In this document: positions 6,711 through 16,000 of the stretch, piece after piece
Position numbering within the stretch: position 1 is the stretch's first letter
Layout: the number at the start of each line of letters is the position of its first letter
NCBI GenBank assembly: GCA_050952125.1
Contig: JBMNKK010000004.1
Coordinates: forward strand, 186,001-250,000
Reading direction: 5' to 3'
DNA length: 64,000 nucleotides
From: UBA3951 sp050952125
GTDB lineage: Bacteria; Bacillota; Sulfobacillia; Fermentithermobacillales; Fermentithermobacillaceae
Translations under genes and position numbers: made by a program
The notes under the pieces: model-generated
The model's database searches: none
Seen by the model: only the letters and a program-made list of their open reading frames with translations
What the model was told of the DNA's origin: nothing

Positions 6711-8696
6711 TTATACCACCCGGTTCACATCCAGAATGATGGCGGGATCACCCTGAGCCAATATGGTGGCCCCGGCTATTCCCTTGAGCCTCGACAGCAT
6801 GTGCCCCATTTCCTTGACAACTACCTCTTCCTCGCCAATAAGACCGTCTACGCCCAAAGCAAGCGGCTGGTCATTGGATCGGGTAAGGAGAGCGTACCGG
6901 TAGCCGTTGCCTTCCCACATGGCATCCTTTAGAGCTCCCTCCAAGGACACCAGCGGAACGACCTTTCCCCTCACATTCATGGCTGGCCTACCCTTTATGC
7001 TTCCGGTTGCCACGCCATCCATCGATAGGACCTCTTCCACCGAAGACGTCGGGATCGCGTAGACGTTGTCGCCGCACTGAACCAAGAGAGCGCGCATGAT
7101 AGCCAGAGTAAGGGGAAGTCTCAGGATCGTCGTCGTTCCCTGCCCCAGCCTGGTCTTGATCTCAACCTGGCCGTTTACCCGCTCAAGATTGGACCTGACC
7201 ACATCCATGCCGACGCCTCGCCCTGATACCTCGGTAGCGGCATCGTTTGTGGAGAAGCCGGGCATGAATATGAGCTCCACGGCTTCCTTCTCGCTGAGCT
7301 TCTGAGCAGCTTCTTCGGTGATGATCCCCTTCTTGACCGCCGAACGCTTCACTTTTTCGGCGTCAATTCCGGCCCCGTCGTCTTCCACTCGCACCACCAC
7401 TTGGTTCTCCTCGTGCTGGGCTGAGAGGAGCACTCTGCCCTTAGCCGGTTTGCCCGCGGCCACTCGCACTTCCGGCGATTCTATACCGTGGTCGACAGAG
7501 TTTCTCAGGATATGGATGAGGGGGTCGTCAATCGCTTCAAGCACCGTGCGATCGAGTTCTGTATTCTCTCCCATCATCACGAAATCGATCTCTTTGCCGC
7601 ACCTCTGGCTGAGGTCGCGCATCATCCTCGGGAACTTAGAGAAGATGCTCCTCATCGGCAACAGCCTGGCCTGCATTATGCCTTCCTGGAGTTCGGTTGA
7701 GGTCCTCTGCAAGTGGGCAGCCAGAGAACTGAGCTCACTGCCGGCGCTGGCCGTCTCGCTCTGCCTCAGTAGCTGCGTGGCGATCTGCGACAACCTCGTC
7801 CTGTCGATTACGAGTTCGCCGACCATGTTCATAAGGAAATCCAAGAGGGCCACATCGACCCTGACGGTTCTTCCCAGGTCAGACCGCTTCACAACAGGCA
7901 TCTCCTGCGCGGTCTTGATTGGTTCCGCTCTTTTGGCTGTACGGTACTTGGATACGGTGACCTTGCTCACATCCTGGTTCGCCTCGGCGATGGACTTCGC
8001 TTCGGCGCCGCCGTCCTCGGCCACCAGGAATATTACAAGTGTGTCTCCCGCTTTGTCGTTCTCGATATCTTCCAGAGAAGGAACCGAAGCGATAACCTCG
8101 GCACCCTCCTCAATCAGGGTCAATATCTGGAAGCAGCGCACAGACAGGAGCTCGGTGTCAGGCCGAAACGCCACGGTTAGCTGGTGGACAACTTTGCCCT
8201 CTCCAGTTACGGACTCAAGTTTCTTTGACACCGCAGCGGGGATCTTGAGTGAAGTCTGCGCCGCGGATGTGCTCAATCCTTGTTGCGGAGATCCGACCCC
8301 CTCTGACGCGACCTTTTGTATCTTCGACACCAGCGCGGTGTTGGAGGGAACGTCTTCGTTTTTGGTCAGCGCCGACTTCCATTCCTTGAGCCAGTCGACA
8401 GCCTGAAACAGAACGTCCATCAAGTCCGTCGTGAGAGCGCGCTCACCTGAGCGGATCTTATCCAGGACGTTCTCCATCCCGTGGCTTACGTCAACGGCCT
8501 CACTCAGTCCAAGTGTCGCCGCGCCACCTTTTATGGTGTGCATCACCCGGAATACTTCCTGGATGAGCGCAGTGTCGTCAGGAGATTTCTCAAGCTCAAC
8601 CAAGTTCTCCTCAGTGGCAGCCAAAAGCTCTCCGACCTCTGCCAAGAGGAGTTCTAGGTCTTGCTGAAACTCCAGGTTTTCACGGGAGCGGTCCAT
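6711..8696 (-). CDS. cheA: Chemotaxis histidine kinase CheA
   Basis: Domains in order: P1 phosphotransfer (His53 in VMHTIKGGAATLG), P2 CheY/CheB-binding (about 165-250), P3 dimerisation (about 280-345), P4 ATPase with N box HILRNSVDHGIE, G1 EDDGAGID and G2 SGRGVGMDVV, and a CheW-like P5 (about 520-660). It phosphorylates CheY and CheB in response to receptor signals. ATG at 8696 has GAGGA five bases upstream; GTG at 8708 overlaps the cheW stop and is the alternative. No receptor gene lies in this window. Confidence 0.96.
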   Translation of the reverse strand: MDRSRENLEFQQDLELLLAEVGELLAATEENLVELEKSPDDTALIQEVFRVMHTIKGGAATLGLSEAVDVSHGMENVLDKIRSGERALTTDLMDVLFQAVDWLKEWKSALTKNEDVPSNTALVSKIQKVASEGVGSPQQGLSTSAAQTSLKIPAAVSKKLESVTGEGKVVHQLTVAFRPDTELLSVRCFQILTLIEEGAEVIASVPSLEDIENDKAGDTLVIFLVAEDGGAEAKSIAEANQDVSKVTVSKYRTAKRAEPIKTAQEMPVVKRSDLGRTVRVDVALLDFLMNMVGELVIDRTRLSQIATQLLRQSETASAGSELSSLAAHLQRTSTELQEGIMQARLLPMRSIFSKFPRMMRDLSQRCGKEIDFVMMGENTELDRTVLEAIDDPLIHILRNSVDHGIESPEVRVAAGKPAKGRVLLSAQHEENQVVVRVEDDGAGIDAEKVKRSAVKKGIITEEAAQKLSEKEAVELIFMPGFSTNDAATEVSGRGVGMDVVRSNLERVNGQVEIKTRLGQGTTTILRLPLTLAIMRALLVQCGDNVYAIPTSSVEEVLSMDGVATGSIKGRPAMNVRGKVVPLVSLEGALKDAMWEGNGYRYALLTRSNDQPLALGVDGLIGEEEVVVKEMGHMLSRLKGIAGATILAQGDPAIILDVNRVV

Positions 8697-8704
8697 GTCG
8701 TTCC

Positions 8705-9220
8705 TCACTGCACGATAGATGCTCTGAGATCAACTTCGCGGAGGGTTCGCATCTCGGCGTCTGAGATGATCTTGGTGAGGTCGATGAGTACAACCAAGTC
8801 TTCGTCTACCTTAGCGATGCCCTGTATGTACTCGATTTCGGCTCCGACAATCACGGTCGCGGCAGGCTCCACCTGTTCATCCGAGATCCTGAGGACTGAG
8901 GAAACGGCGTCGACGATCACTCCGACGCTCTCCTGTCCGGCCTCAACCAACACTATCCTCTGGTTCGGGTCGCCCTTCTTGCGCTCAAATCCAAAGTGCT
9001 TCCTGAGGTCTAGGACGGGAATGACTCTTCCTCGCAGGTTTATAATGCCTTCCACATAGTCGGGAGCACGCGGAACGGATACTATCTTCGGCACAGGGAT
9101 TATCTCCCGCACGGAAGCGATATCTACACCGTAGGTCTCGCTGCCGAGAGAAAAAGCAACTATCTGGCGTTCGTGTCGCACGCTCGAGTCGGCGGCAACT
9201 GCCGTTTGTTCATGAGCCAT
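8705..9220 (-). CDS. cheW: Chemotaxis coupling protein CheW
   Basis: The CheW fold is clear: QIVAFSLGSETYGVDIASVREII, VPRAPDYVEGIINLRGRVIPVLDLRKHFG and GVIVDAVSSVLRI. It links chemoreceptors to CheA. I place the start at ATG 9220, which has AAGGGGGT about nine bases upstream; the frame is open 14 codons farther but without a ribosome site. This is the first gene of the eight-gene leftward operon, and the sigma-28-like promoter at 9247-9273 lies just upstream. Confidence 0.93.
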   Translation of the reverse strand: MAHEQTAVAADSSVRHERQIVAFSLGSETYGVDIASVREIIPVPKIVSVPRAPDYVEGIINLRGRVIPVLDLRKHFGFERKKGDPNQRIVLVEAGQESVGVIVDAVSSVLRISDEQVEPAATVIVGAEIEYIQGIAKVDEDLVVLIDLTKIISDAEMRTLREVDLRASIVQ

Positions 9221-9246
9221 CTGATAAATACCCCCTTGCTCCCTAT

Positions 9247-9273
9247 GTATCGAAAGGGGCAAGGGGGGATTTA
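9247..9273 (-). promoter_or_regulatory. Sigma-28 (SigD/FliA)-like promoter for the chemotaxis operon
   Basis: On the minus strand TAAA (9273-9270) is followed after exactly 15 bases by TTCGATAC (9254-9247). The consensus is TAAA-N15-GCCGATAA, so the -35 core is perfect and the -10 matches in CGATA. It lies 27 bases upstream of the cheW start. Position, spacing and target genes agree with motility-sigma control. Confidence 0.55.
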
Positions 9274-9312
9274 ACGGTCTTGCACGCTTTTTCTACCTAA
9301 AGAAGTGCTAAA

Positions 9313-10728
9313 TTAAGAATCCTTGAACTGGCCAAGGGGAGGCTCAAGTCCCGAAGGCAGGGGTGACCTGTACTCTTGGCCCTTAACCTGCGAGCTAAAC
9401 TCGGCTTTAGCTCTCTGGATGAGTGACGGATCTTTCAGCAGCCGGACGGCCGTCCGGGCCATGACTGACGCCGCAGCGAGCATGCCCTTCTCTCCGATTG
9501 AATGCCCTGAGCAAGCTGTCACCTGCCAGGAGTGCCCGGGTGTACCCAGCGGCCAACAAGCCGCGGAAACCTGAACTGTGGGCACTATCCAGCTCACGTC
9601 GCCCACATCGGTGGATCCCGGCATAACCTTACCTCTATCCAGCGGCTCAACCACCGTTGTGTTGAGAGTCTGCGAAAACAGCTCTGCAGGTGCGTTCATC
9701 GATTTGAGCCCAGCCTCAGTCTGCCGCCTATCGAGGGACTTCGCCAGTTCCGCCGCAAACTCGTGATCCTCAGAAGACCACTTGGGAGCCCCCACTTCCT
9801 TGAGCTCTTCCATAGCGACTCTGGCAAGCGTCTCGTTCGGAAGAACATCGTAGCAGCCCGCCAGGAAGTCCACCTCAAATGAGGTGCCGGTCATAAGGGC
9901 GGCACCTTTAGCCACGTCCATAAGCCTATCGTAGATCTCCTCGACTTGAGCTCTTCTGGGAGCTCTCACGTAGTACCAAACCTGCGCTCTGGCAGGCACT
10001 ACGTTGGGCTGCCCGCCTCCCTCGGTTATCACGTAGTGGAGGCGAGCGTCGGGGATGACGTGCTCGCGGAGGTAATTGGCCCCCACGTTCATGAGTTCGA
10101 CGGCATCGAGAGCAGAACGTCCGTTGAACGGGTCTCCGGCCGCATGTGCCGTCTTGCCGTGGAAAATGAACTTCGCTGAGTTCACGCCGTTCGAACTGCC
10201 CACCTGCACCGAGTTGAGCGAGCCGGGGTGCCACGTGATGGCAGCATCAAGATCGTTGAAGACGCCGTCGCGAGCCATGAAAACTTTCCCGACCAGGGTT
10301 TCTTCAGCGGGACAGCCGTAGTACCGGACAGTGCCGGGCTTACCGCTCTCTTCAAGGTAGCGCTTCAGGGCGACTGCCGCGCCTAATGCGCCTGCGCCAA
10401 GAAGGTTGTGGCCGCAGCCATGCCCGGGAGCGCCCTCGGTAACTGGCTTCTTTGTAGGCGAGACGTCCTGCGAAAGCCCCGCAAGGGCGTCGTACTCGCC
10501 CAAGAAACCGATGACCGGCTTCCCTGAGCCCCATTCGGCAACAAAAGCCGTGGGCATCCCGCCCGAGCCCGTCTTGACAGAGAAACCCTGCTTAGCTAGG
10601 TAGTCTGCCTGGACTCTGGCCGACTCGCCTTCTTGAAGGCCGACCTCCGCGAAACGCCACACTTCGTTGCTGAGAGTCACAAGATCTCCGGAAAGGTCGT
10701 CGATGAATGCTTGGACTTTCTTTGGCAT
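9313..10728 (-). CDS. M20-family metal-dependent amidohydrolase (AbgB-like)
   Basis: A 471-residue M20 peptidase-like protein with metal-ligand segments GFLGEYDALAG, PGHGCGHNLLGAG, GCPAEETLVGK and FHGKTAHAA. The order and the long C-terminal half resemble p-aminobenzoyl-glutamate hydrolase subunit B and related amidohydrolases. It probably hydrolyses an N-acyl amino acid or small peptide in the cytoplasm; no signal peptide is visible. GGGAGG lies 7 bases upstream of ATG 10728. It is 14 bases downstream of the PHP phosphatase gene, so the two are probably co-transcribed. Confidence 0.85.
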   Translation of the reverse strand: MPKKVQAFIDDLSGDLVTLSNEVWRFAEVGLQEGESARVQADYLAKQGFSVKTGSGGMPTAFVAEWGSGKPVIGFLGEYDALAGLSQDVSPTKKPVTEGAPGHGCGHNLLGAGALGAAVALKRYLEESGKPGTVRYYGCPAEETLVGKVFMARDGVFNDLDAAITWHPGSLNSVQVGSSNGVNSAKFIFHGKTAHAAGDPFNGRSALDAVELMNVGANYLREHVIPDARLHYVITEGGGQPNVVPARAQVWYYVRAPRRAQVEEIYDRLMDVAKGAALMTGTSFEVDFLAGCYDVLPNETLARVAMEELKEVGAPKWSSEDHEFAAELAKSLDRRQTEAGLKSMNAPAELFSQTLNTTVVEPLDRGKVMPGSTDVGDVSWIVPTVQVSAACWPLGTPGHSWQVTACSGHSIGEKGMLAAASVMARTAVRLLKDPSLIQRAKAEFSSQVKGQEYRSPLPSGLEPPLGQFKDS

Positions 10729-10742
10729 ACCGGAACCTCCCT

Positions 10743-11543
10743 CTAGAGTTTGCCTGCTAAGAGCCTTGATACCCTTGCCTCGGTCAGCGCCGCGAAACCG
10801 GGGCCTGAGGGACTGAGCCGGATCACCTGCCTAAGTGCTGCCGAGATGTCCGCCCCAACTTCGGTGACTGCGGCAGGCCGGCCCGAATGCGCATCGGAAC
10901 CTATGAAGTGGGCCATGCCCTCCTTCACGAGAGACTCGGCGCAATCCCGTGCCTCATGTCCGAAGACTCCGATAAGGCTCCCGGCGTTGACCTGGAACAG
11001 CACGCCGGACTCACGAAGCTCGAAAAGCATGTCTCTGCTTGAGCAGAGATCTCTGTTTCTTTCTGGGTGGGCCAGAATCACTCCTGCGCCCGCGGCGAGG
11101 AGTCTGTCTATCTCGCGCCGGGCATAGTCCGGCAATCTCAATGCCGGAAGCTCGACGAGAAGGTATCCGCTTCTGCCTATGGCCTGCAGTTTGCCTGCCC
11201 GGTACTCTCGTGCCGTTCCGCTAACGAGGTAGATCTCGGACCCAGGTACGACTTCGAGGGAAACCCCCGAGTCTTGGAGGCGGACGTTGAGTTCAGCCAC
11301 CTTTGCTTTGATATCCTCCGGAGATGCCGAGTAGACGCCCCGCATCACGTGAGGGGTGGCCACCAACCTCACGGCACCGCTCCGGACCGCGTTCTTTGCC
11401 ATGGCGATGGCATCATCCCAATCGGCTGCGCCATCGTCCATGCCGGGCAGGATGTGGCAGTGAAGGTCGGTATAGCGAACATGATGCGTCGCCTCTTGAC
11501 CTTTTTCCGGAAGGTTAATCGTGTTCATCTCCTCTGCGGGCAC
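10743..11543 (-). CDS. PHP-family tyrosine-protein phosphatase (CpsB/CapC-like)
   Basis: Metal-binding PHP motifs are in order: YTDLHCHILPGMDDGA (about residues 24-39), TPHVMRGVY, GSEIY, ILAHPERNRD and FIGSDAHSGRP. This is the manganese-dependent CpsB/CapC/YwqE phosphotyrosine phosphatase layout, usually acting on bacterial tyrosine kinases of polysaccharide export. No kinase or capsule genes are in the window, so its partner is unknown. The start is uncertain: the codon at 11543 is GTG without a clear ribosome site, and an ATG lies five codons downstream right after GAGGAG. Confidence 0.85.
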   Translation of the reverse strand: MPAEEMNTINLPEKGQEATHHVRYTDLHCHILPGMDDGAADWDDAIAMAKNAVRSGAVRLVATPHVMRGVYSASPEDIKAKVAELNVRLQDSGVSLEVVPGSEIYLVSGTAREYRAGKLQAIGRSGYLLVELPALRLPDYARREIDRLLAAGAGVILAHPERNRDLCSSRDMLFELRESGVLFQVNAGSLIGVFGHEARDCAESLVKEGMAHFIGSDAHSGRPAAVTEVGADISAALRQVIRLSPSGPGFAALTEARVSRLLAGKL

Positions 11544-11603
11544 TGAATACCGCTGAAACTGTCCCGGAAGGCGCCGGCATAGGGTCGTGGGCGTCCGGTC
11601 GAG

Positions 11604-11629
11604 AAAAGGCGGGGAGTCGCCTCCCCGCC
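11604..11629 (-). terminator. Rho-independent terminator after the SLH-domain gene
   Basis: A perfect 9-bp stem (GGCGGGGAG with CTCCCCGCC, four-base loop) is followed on the minus strand by TTTT. It lies 50 bases beyond the stop of the leftward SLH reading frame and ends the large surface-protein unit. Confidence 0.85.
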
Positions 11630-11678
11630 CATATGCCGGTATCCGTGTTGCCTCTCTATCTGGCTAACATCACGGGGC

Positions 11679-13016
11679 TTAGTCCTCGAACCTCACCTCG
11701 GTGAGCCTCGACAGCATCTTCGCCGCCTGAGCCCTGGTCGCGTTCAGGTCGGGCCTGAAGGTGTTGTCTTCGAACCCGTCGATGATGGCTTTCTCAACCG
11801 CGGCCTGGATGGAACTCAGCGCCCACTCGGGGATGGCATCTCCGTCGGCAAAGGCTTCAGGAGTACCGCTCGCCTCAATACCCAGTGCCCGGATGATCAT
11901 GGTTGCTGCCTGAGCTCTGGTCACAGAGTCTGCAGGCGCGAACCGGTTATCGCCAACGCCCGTAATGATGCCGGCGTTGACTGCAGCGGACACGTACCCG
12001 CGGGCCCAACCGGCTATCTCACCTGCGTCCGCGAAGGTAAGTTCCGGTTCGGCGTCGGCTTCAAGCCCTGCCGCCAACACAACCATCTTGGCGAACTCCT
12101 GCCTGGTGATCCCGGCCTCGGGACGGTATGAGCCGTCCTCATAGCCGCCGACAACTCCCAAGCTCACGAGCCTGAGAATGTACTTCTCAGCCCAGTGACC
12201 GGGGATATCGTTAAGGGCAGGCATGTCAGGCTTCGCCATCAGCGCGAACACCGTGAAGTGGTCGGTAAGCGCCGTGACGGTTCCGGTCTCGGGATCGACC
12301 GTGGTCGGAAGAGCGATCCACGCGCCCGCTTTCTCATCCCAGTAGAAGACCCTGAGGTCCTCAAGCTCGGCCTCGGTCTCCTCAAGTTCCTCTTCCGTGA
12401 CCCTGAACGTGAGGGTCAGCGGCCGAGAAAACTGTGTGACCAACTCGCCGTCACTCGTCTCCGCGGTGATCTCGTACACCTTACCGGCTATCATGACCAT
12501 GCCCGTTGTGGGCTGGGTGACCTCGGTCACGGGAGCCAAGGTTACGGTTACTTCTTCCTCTGTCGCGTTGGGAGGCATCTCCACAGCCGCGCTTCCATCC
12601 TCAAGTTCGACCGTTCCGCCTGTAGTGGTGTCGATTGGCGCGGTAACGGACGGGGCGATGACCGGAGGTAGGACGGGCCCGGTGGGCCCGGAGGGGCCGC
12701 CGCCACCGCCTGAAGTCTCGCCGACCCTGGAAAGCGTGAGGGCGACAGTCTTGTTCCAGTCCATGGTAACCTCTAGATAACCCTCAGAAGCCGCCACGTT
12801 GCTGCTCCAGGAAGAGAATCTCCAGCCCGGAGCGGGAGTCAGCTTGACAACCTGGCCGTATGAATAGTCCGGTCCGGGAGGATCCTTCTTAACCCCGCCT
12901 TCTCCGCTAACCGACACGGTCAGCTTCAGCTTGTCGGATTGGATATCCATATCTTCGTCCAGATACCAGGGCTCAAAGTCGACGTTCTCCGTAATGAACG
13001 TCACCGGCAACCTCAT
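11679..13016 (-). CDS. SLH-domain surface protein, C-terminal part (apparently split by frameshift from the upstream beta-helix frame)
   Basis: The frame opens with FITENVDFEPWYLDEDMDI, which matches the tail of beta-helix repeat units in the upstream frame (for example VEYDPWYDSEDM). Then come a bacterial-repeat-like domain (about 30-95), a Gly/Pro linker near residue 105, a ZU5-like or DUF-type beta domain (about 125-260), and three SLH domains (about 270-445: HWAEKYILRLVSLGVVGGYEDG, WARGYVSAAVNAGIITGVGDN, WALSSIQAAVEKAIIDGFEDN). SLH domains anchor proteins to pyruvylated cell-wall polymer. It has no signal peptide of its own and only a stop-overlapping ATGA start with no ribosome site, so it is probably the detached C-terminus of the 13013-17179 gene. 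Confidence 0.85.
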   Translation of the reverse strand: MRLPVTFITENVDFEPWYLDEDMDIQSDKLKLTVSVSGEGGVKKDPPGPDYSYGQVVKLTPAPGWRFSSWSSNVAASEGYLEVTMDWNKTVALTLSRVGETSGGGGGPSGPTGPVLPPVIAPSVTAPIDTTTGGTVELEDGSAAVEMPPNATEEEVTVTLAPVTEVTQPTTGMVMIAGKVYEITAETSDGELVTQFSRPLTLTFRVTEEELEETEAELEDLRVFYWDEKAGAWIALPTTVDPETGTVTALTDHFTVFALMAKPDMPALNDIPGHWAEKYILRLVSLGVVGGYEDGSYRPEAGITRQEFAKMVVLAAGLEADAEPELTFADAGEIAGWARGYVSAAVNAGIITGVGDNRFAPADSVTRAQAATMIIRALGIEASGTPEAFADGDAIPEWALSSIQAAVEKAIIDGFEDNTFRPDLNATRAQAAKMLSRLTEVRFED

Positions 13017-16000
13017 CTAGCCGCGATGGACCGGCGACGTGGCTCCAGTGGTTGAGTGTGGCATCTATCCTCAACTCCATCATCTTGGTTTTCGATGGCA
13101 ACTCCGTTATTACGGAACAAGGAGCCACTGACCTTGATGTCTCCGTTGGGTCCATATCCCTGGCCGACGTCGCCTGAACCCGTGGGCTGCAGGCGAACCG
13201 CGACTTCGTTGTCGGCGAACACACAGTCGGTGAGGACAAGGTTCTCAACCCCGGTCAGCTCGAGAGCGCCCATGCTCCCTTCTAGGCCGAAGACACGCAC
13301 GTCAGTCAACGTGACTCCGTCTACGGCATTCAGGACTATACCGTACTTGCTGCCGGCAGGCACCACAATGTCCACTAACGCCAGATCTGTAGTATAAGGC
13401 TTGTCGTCCAGCGTCGAGGACAAGGCGATAAACGCGCATCCGTCTTCGGCTTTCAAGGTAAAGCCCTGAACCGTGATTCCGTCGATAGGACGGGAAGGTC
13501 CGGGCAAGCCCTTAAGTGATACCGCACTGCCGGTCTTGGGTGCGATGATAGCGGCATCGGACCCGGCTCCTACCAGCGCAAGGTCATTCTTGCCTACCGG
13601 GATCACAACGTTCTCCTCGTAAGTCCCGGCAGATACTTTCACGGTATCACTGGCGTTCGCCGCGTCGACGGCGTTCTGGATACTGGTGTGGATGAGAGTG
13701 CCTTCTACCACATACGCGGCGCGGTCGAAGCTGTTGTCGGCTGCAACTGCGTCAGCTCCGCCTTCGACTGTGCCGTCTCCTAGATAGACATGGAGGTTCA
13801 AGAGGGGTCCGCTCTGGAATTCGTTATCCTTGACCACGGTATCCTTTCCTCTGGCACGCAAGCTGGCAGCCGTCCACGCCGTGTCGCCGGAGAAGGAGTT
13901 GCCGGTGATCACTGCCCCATCTGCGTCTATGTTCACCACCACATTCCCTTGAGGCTTACCTTCAGGGTTCAGCCCACCGGTCACTCCGGTGACTTCGTTC
14001 AAAGTGAATGTGACGTCAGACTTGTTTGTTCCACCGATGTATACGAGCGGCCGGGGAACATTTGGCAGCGTGAACTGCTCGTCTGCGCCCTGCCCGGCCG
14101 GCGCGTCTCCCACAAACGTCTTGCCGGAGATAACGTTCTTTGTGATTGTGAAATCAGAGACCGCGGCTGACCACTCGGTTGCGATAGCGAGGTCGCCTCC
14201 GGCAACGATTTCATTGCCTTCCACGTGGATGTTCGAGTGCGGCCCTTGCAGGTAGATCGCCGCCGTCTCTATACCCGGGTCTCCTCTCTCTACTCCCAGA
14301 ATGGTGAATCCATGCCCTTCAGATCCTATAGTAACCCCAGTAGTGTTACCCTTCAGGACAATCGCGCCTAACTGGGTGCCGGTAGGTTGGATAGTAGTCT
14401 CTTCACTTCCGCCAGTTGACAAGAGCGTGATGTTGGTTCCATCAATAACTAGATCCTCTTCGTAGGTACCCGGTCTTACATGGATAACATGACCGTTCGC
14501 AGCTTCATTGATCGCTCCCTGGATGGTGTCGTAACTCCTGCCGCTGGATATGTTCAGCACTTTCCTGCCTGTCGAAAGAACTGCCATATCTTCGCTGTCG
14601 TACCAGGGGTCATATTCCACGTTGCCGTGAACCTTTGCACCTGGATCACCGGCGCTCCCCCAGTAGTTGCGGGTAGCATTGAGAGTCCCTGTGCCTCCGT
14701 TATAGACACCCTTGTTGCGGTTATCAAGGAACCGGTTGCCGGTGACATTGATCGTCTTGCCTTCGATATTCTGGCCGTCTTTCACGGCAAAGCCGTTGTA
14801 TGAGTTCACCACCGTATTGTTGGTGATGTTTACCGGCCCGGTGAAGTCCGATCCGTAGATGCGGATGCCGCCTCTATCCGGCTCGTTCACCGAATCAACT
14901 TCCAAGTAAGCATCCTCAATGTAGTTGCCGGTGACGAGCAGATTTGCCTGCTTGCCGGCGAAGTTGAGCGCCTGATACCCGCACCCGTAGATGTGGTTAT
15001 CCGCAATAAGAGTATTGTCGTAGTCGACTGAACCGCCCAGGATGACTGCGGAGTACGGAATATCCGTGAACTTGTTCTCCTTGATCTCCAGGTTGGTGAT
15101 CGAGCTTTCCGATGTGAACGCGGATGCCCCGCCTCCTGCGGTGTTCTTGAACCAGTTCTGAGTCAAGGTCAAGTCAGAGACGGTCGTCGCCACGTATATC
15201 GTGCGCTCGATGATGTTGTTCTTGATGGTTATGTCGTCGGCCTCGGGTGATATGCGATTGGGCCATTCAGCCGGGCCGATCGTGAACCCATCGATCGTGA
15301 CCCCGTCCGCCTTTATAGAAAGCACGCTCTGCCCCGCAAGCACTGATTCCTCTGCGCCGGTGCGATCCCTTGCATCAACACCGTATTGCGCCCCGCGCAG
15401 CGACACTCTCTTGTTTATGGTGAGAACCTCGTTGTAGGTACCCGGAGCTACTCGAATCGCATCGCCTGGCGCGGCAGCAAGAAGTGCTTCCCCTATCGTC
15501 TTGAAGGCCTTTTCCGGCGTAGTGCCGTCGCCGCTGATATCGACCGAGTCGTCAACGTACCACGGCTCCGGCTCGAAGTCCTGCCGGCCCGTAAGGATAA
15601 GGTTACCCTCGACAACGTCCTCCAGCGCTGCATCGTAGCCTGTATAGTAGTCGTCGCAGGTATCGATCAGCTGGAGGGGCAGGTTGCCAAACATATGAGC
15701 CGCCACTCCGACTACATCTGCACTCTCCCAATAGTTGCCGCTAAGGTCAAAGTTGAATGCAGATGCGTGTGCCAGACCTGCATAGTTGTGCAGTATTACC
15801 GGGTGGGACTCGCTTATCAGCACGGAACTCGAGATCGTCACTTTAGCAGGTGCCTCTCCGCGCAGCACAACGACTGCTTCGTCTTCCTTAGGAGTACCTG
15901 CGCCGCTAGACACCCTGATGAAGGTGTTTTCGACTTTGAGAGATCTGGAGCTCGTCGGAGCTGCAGTACCAGCGCCCGACCGGATCCCGTACTTGGTCAC

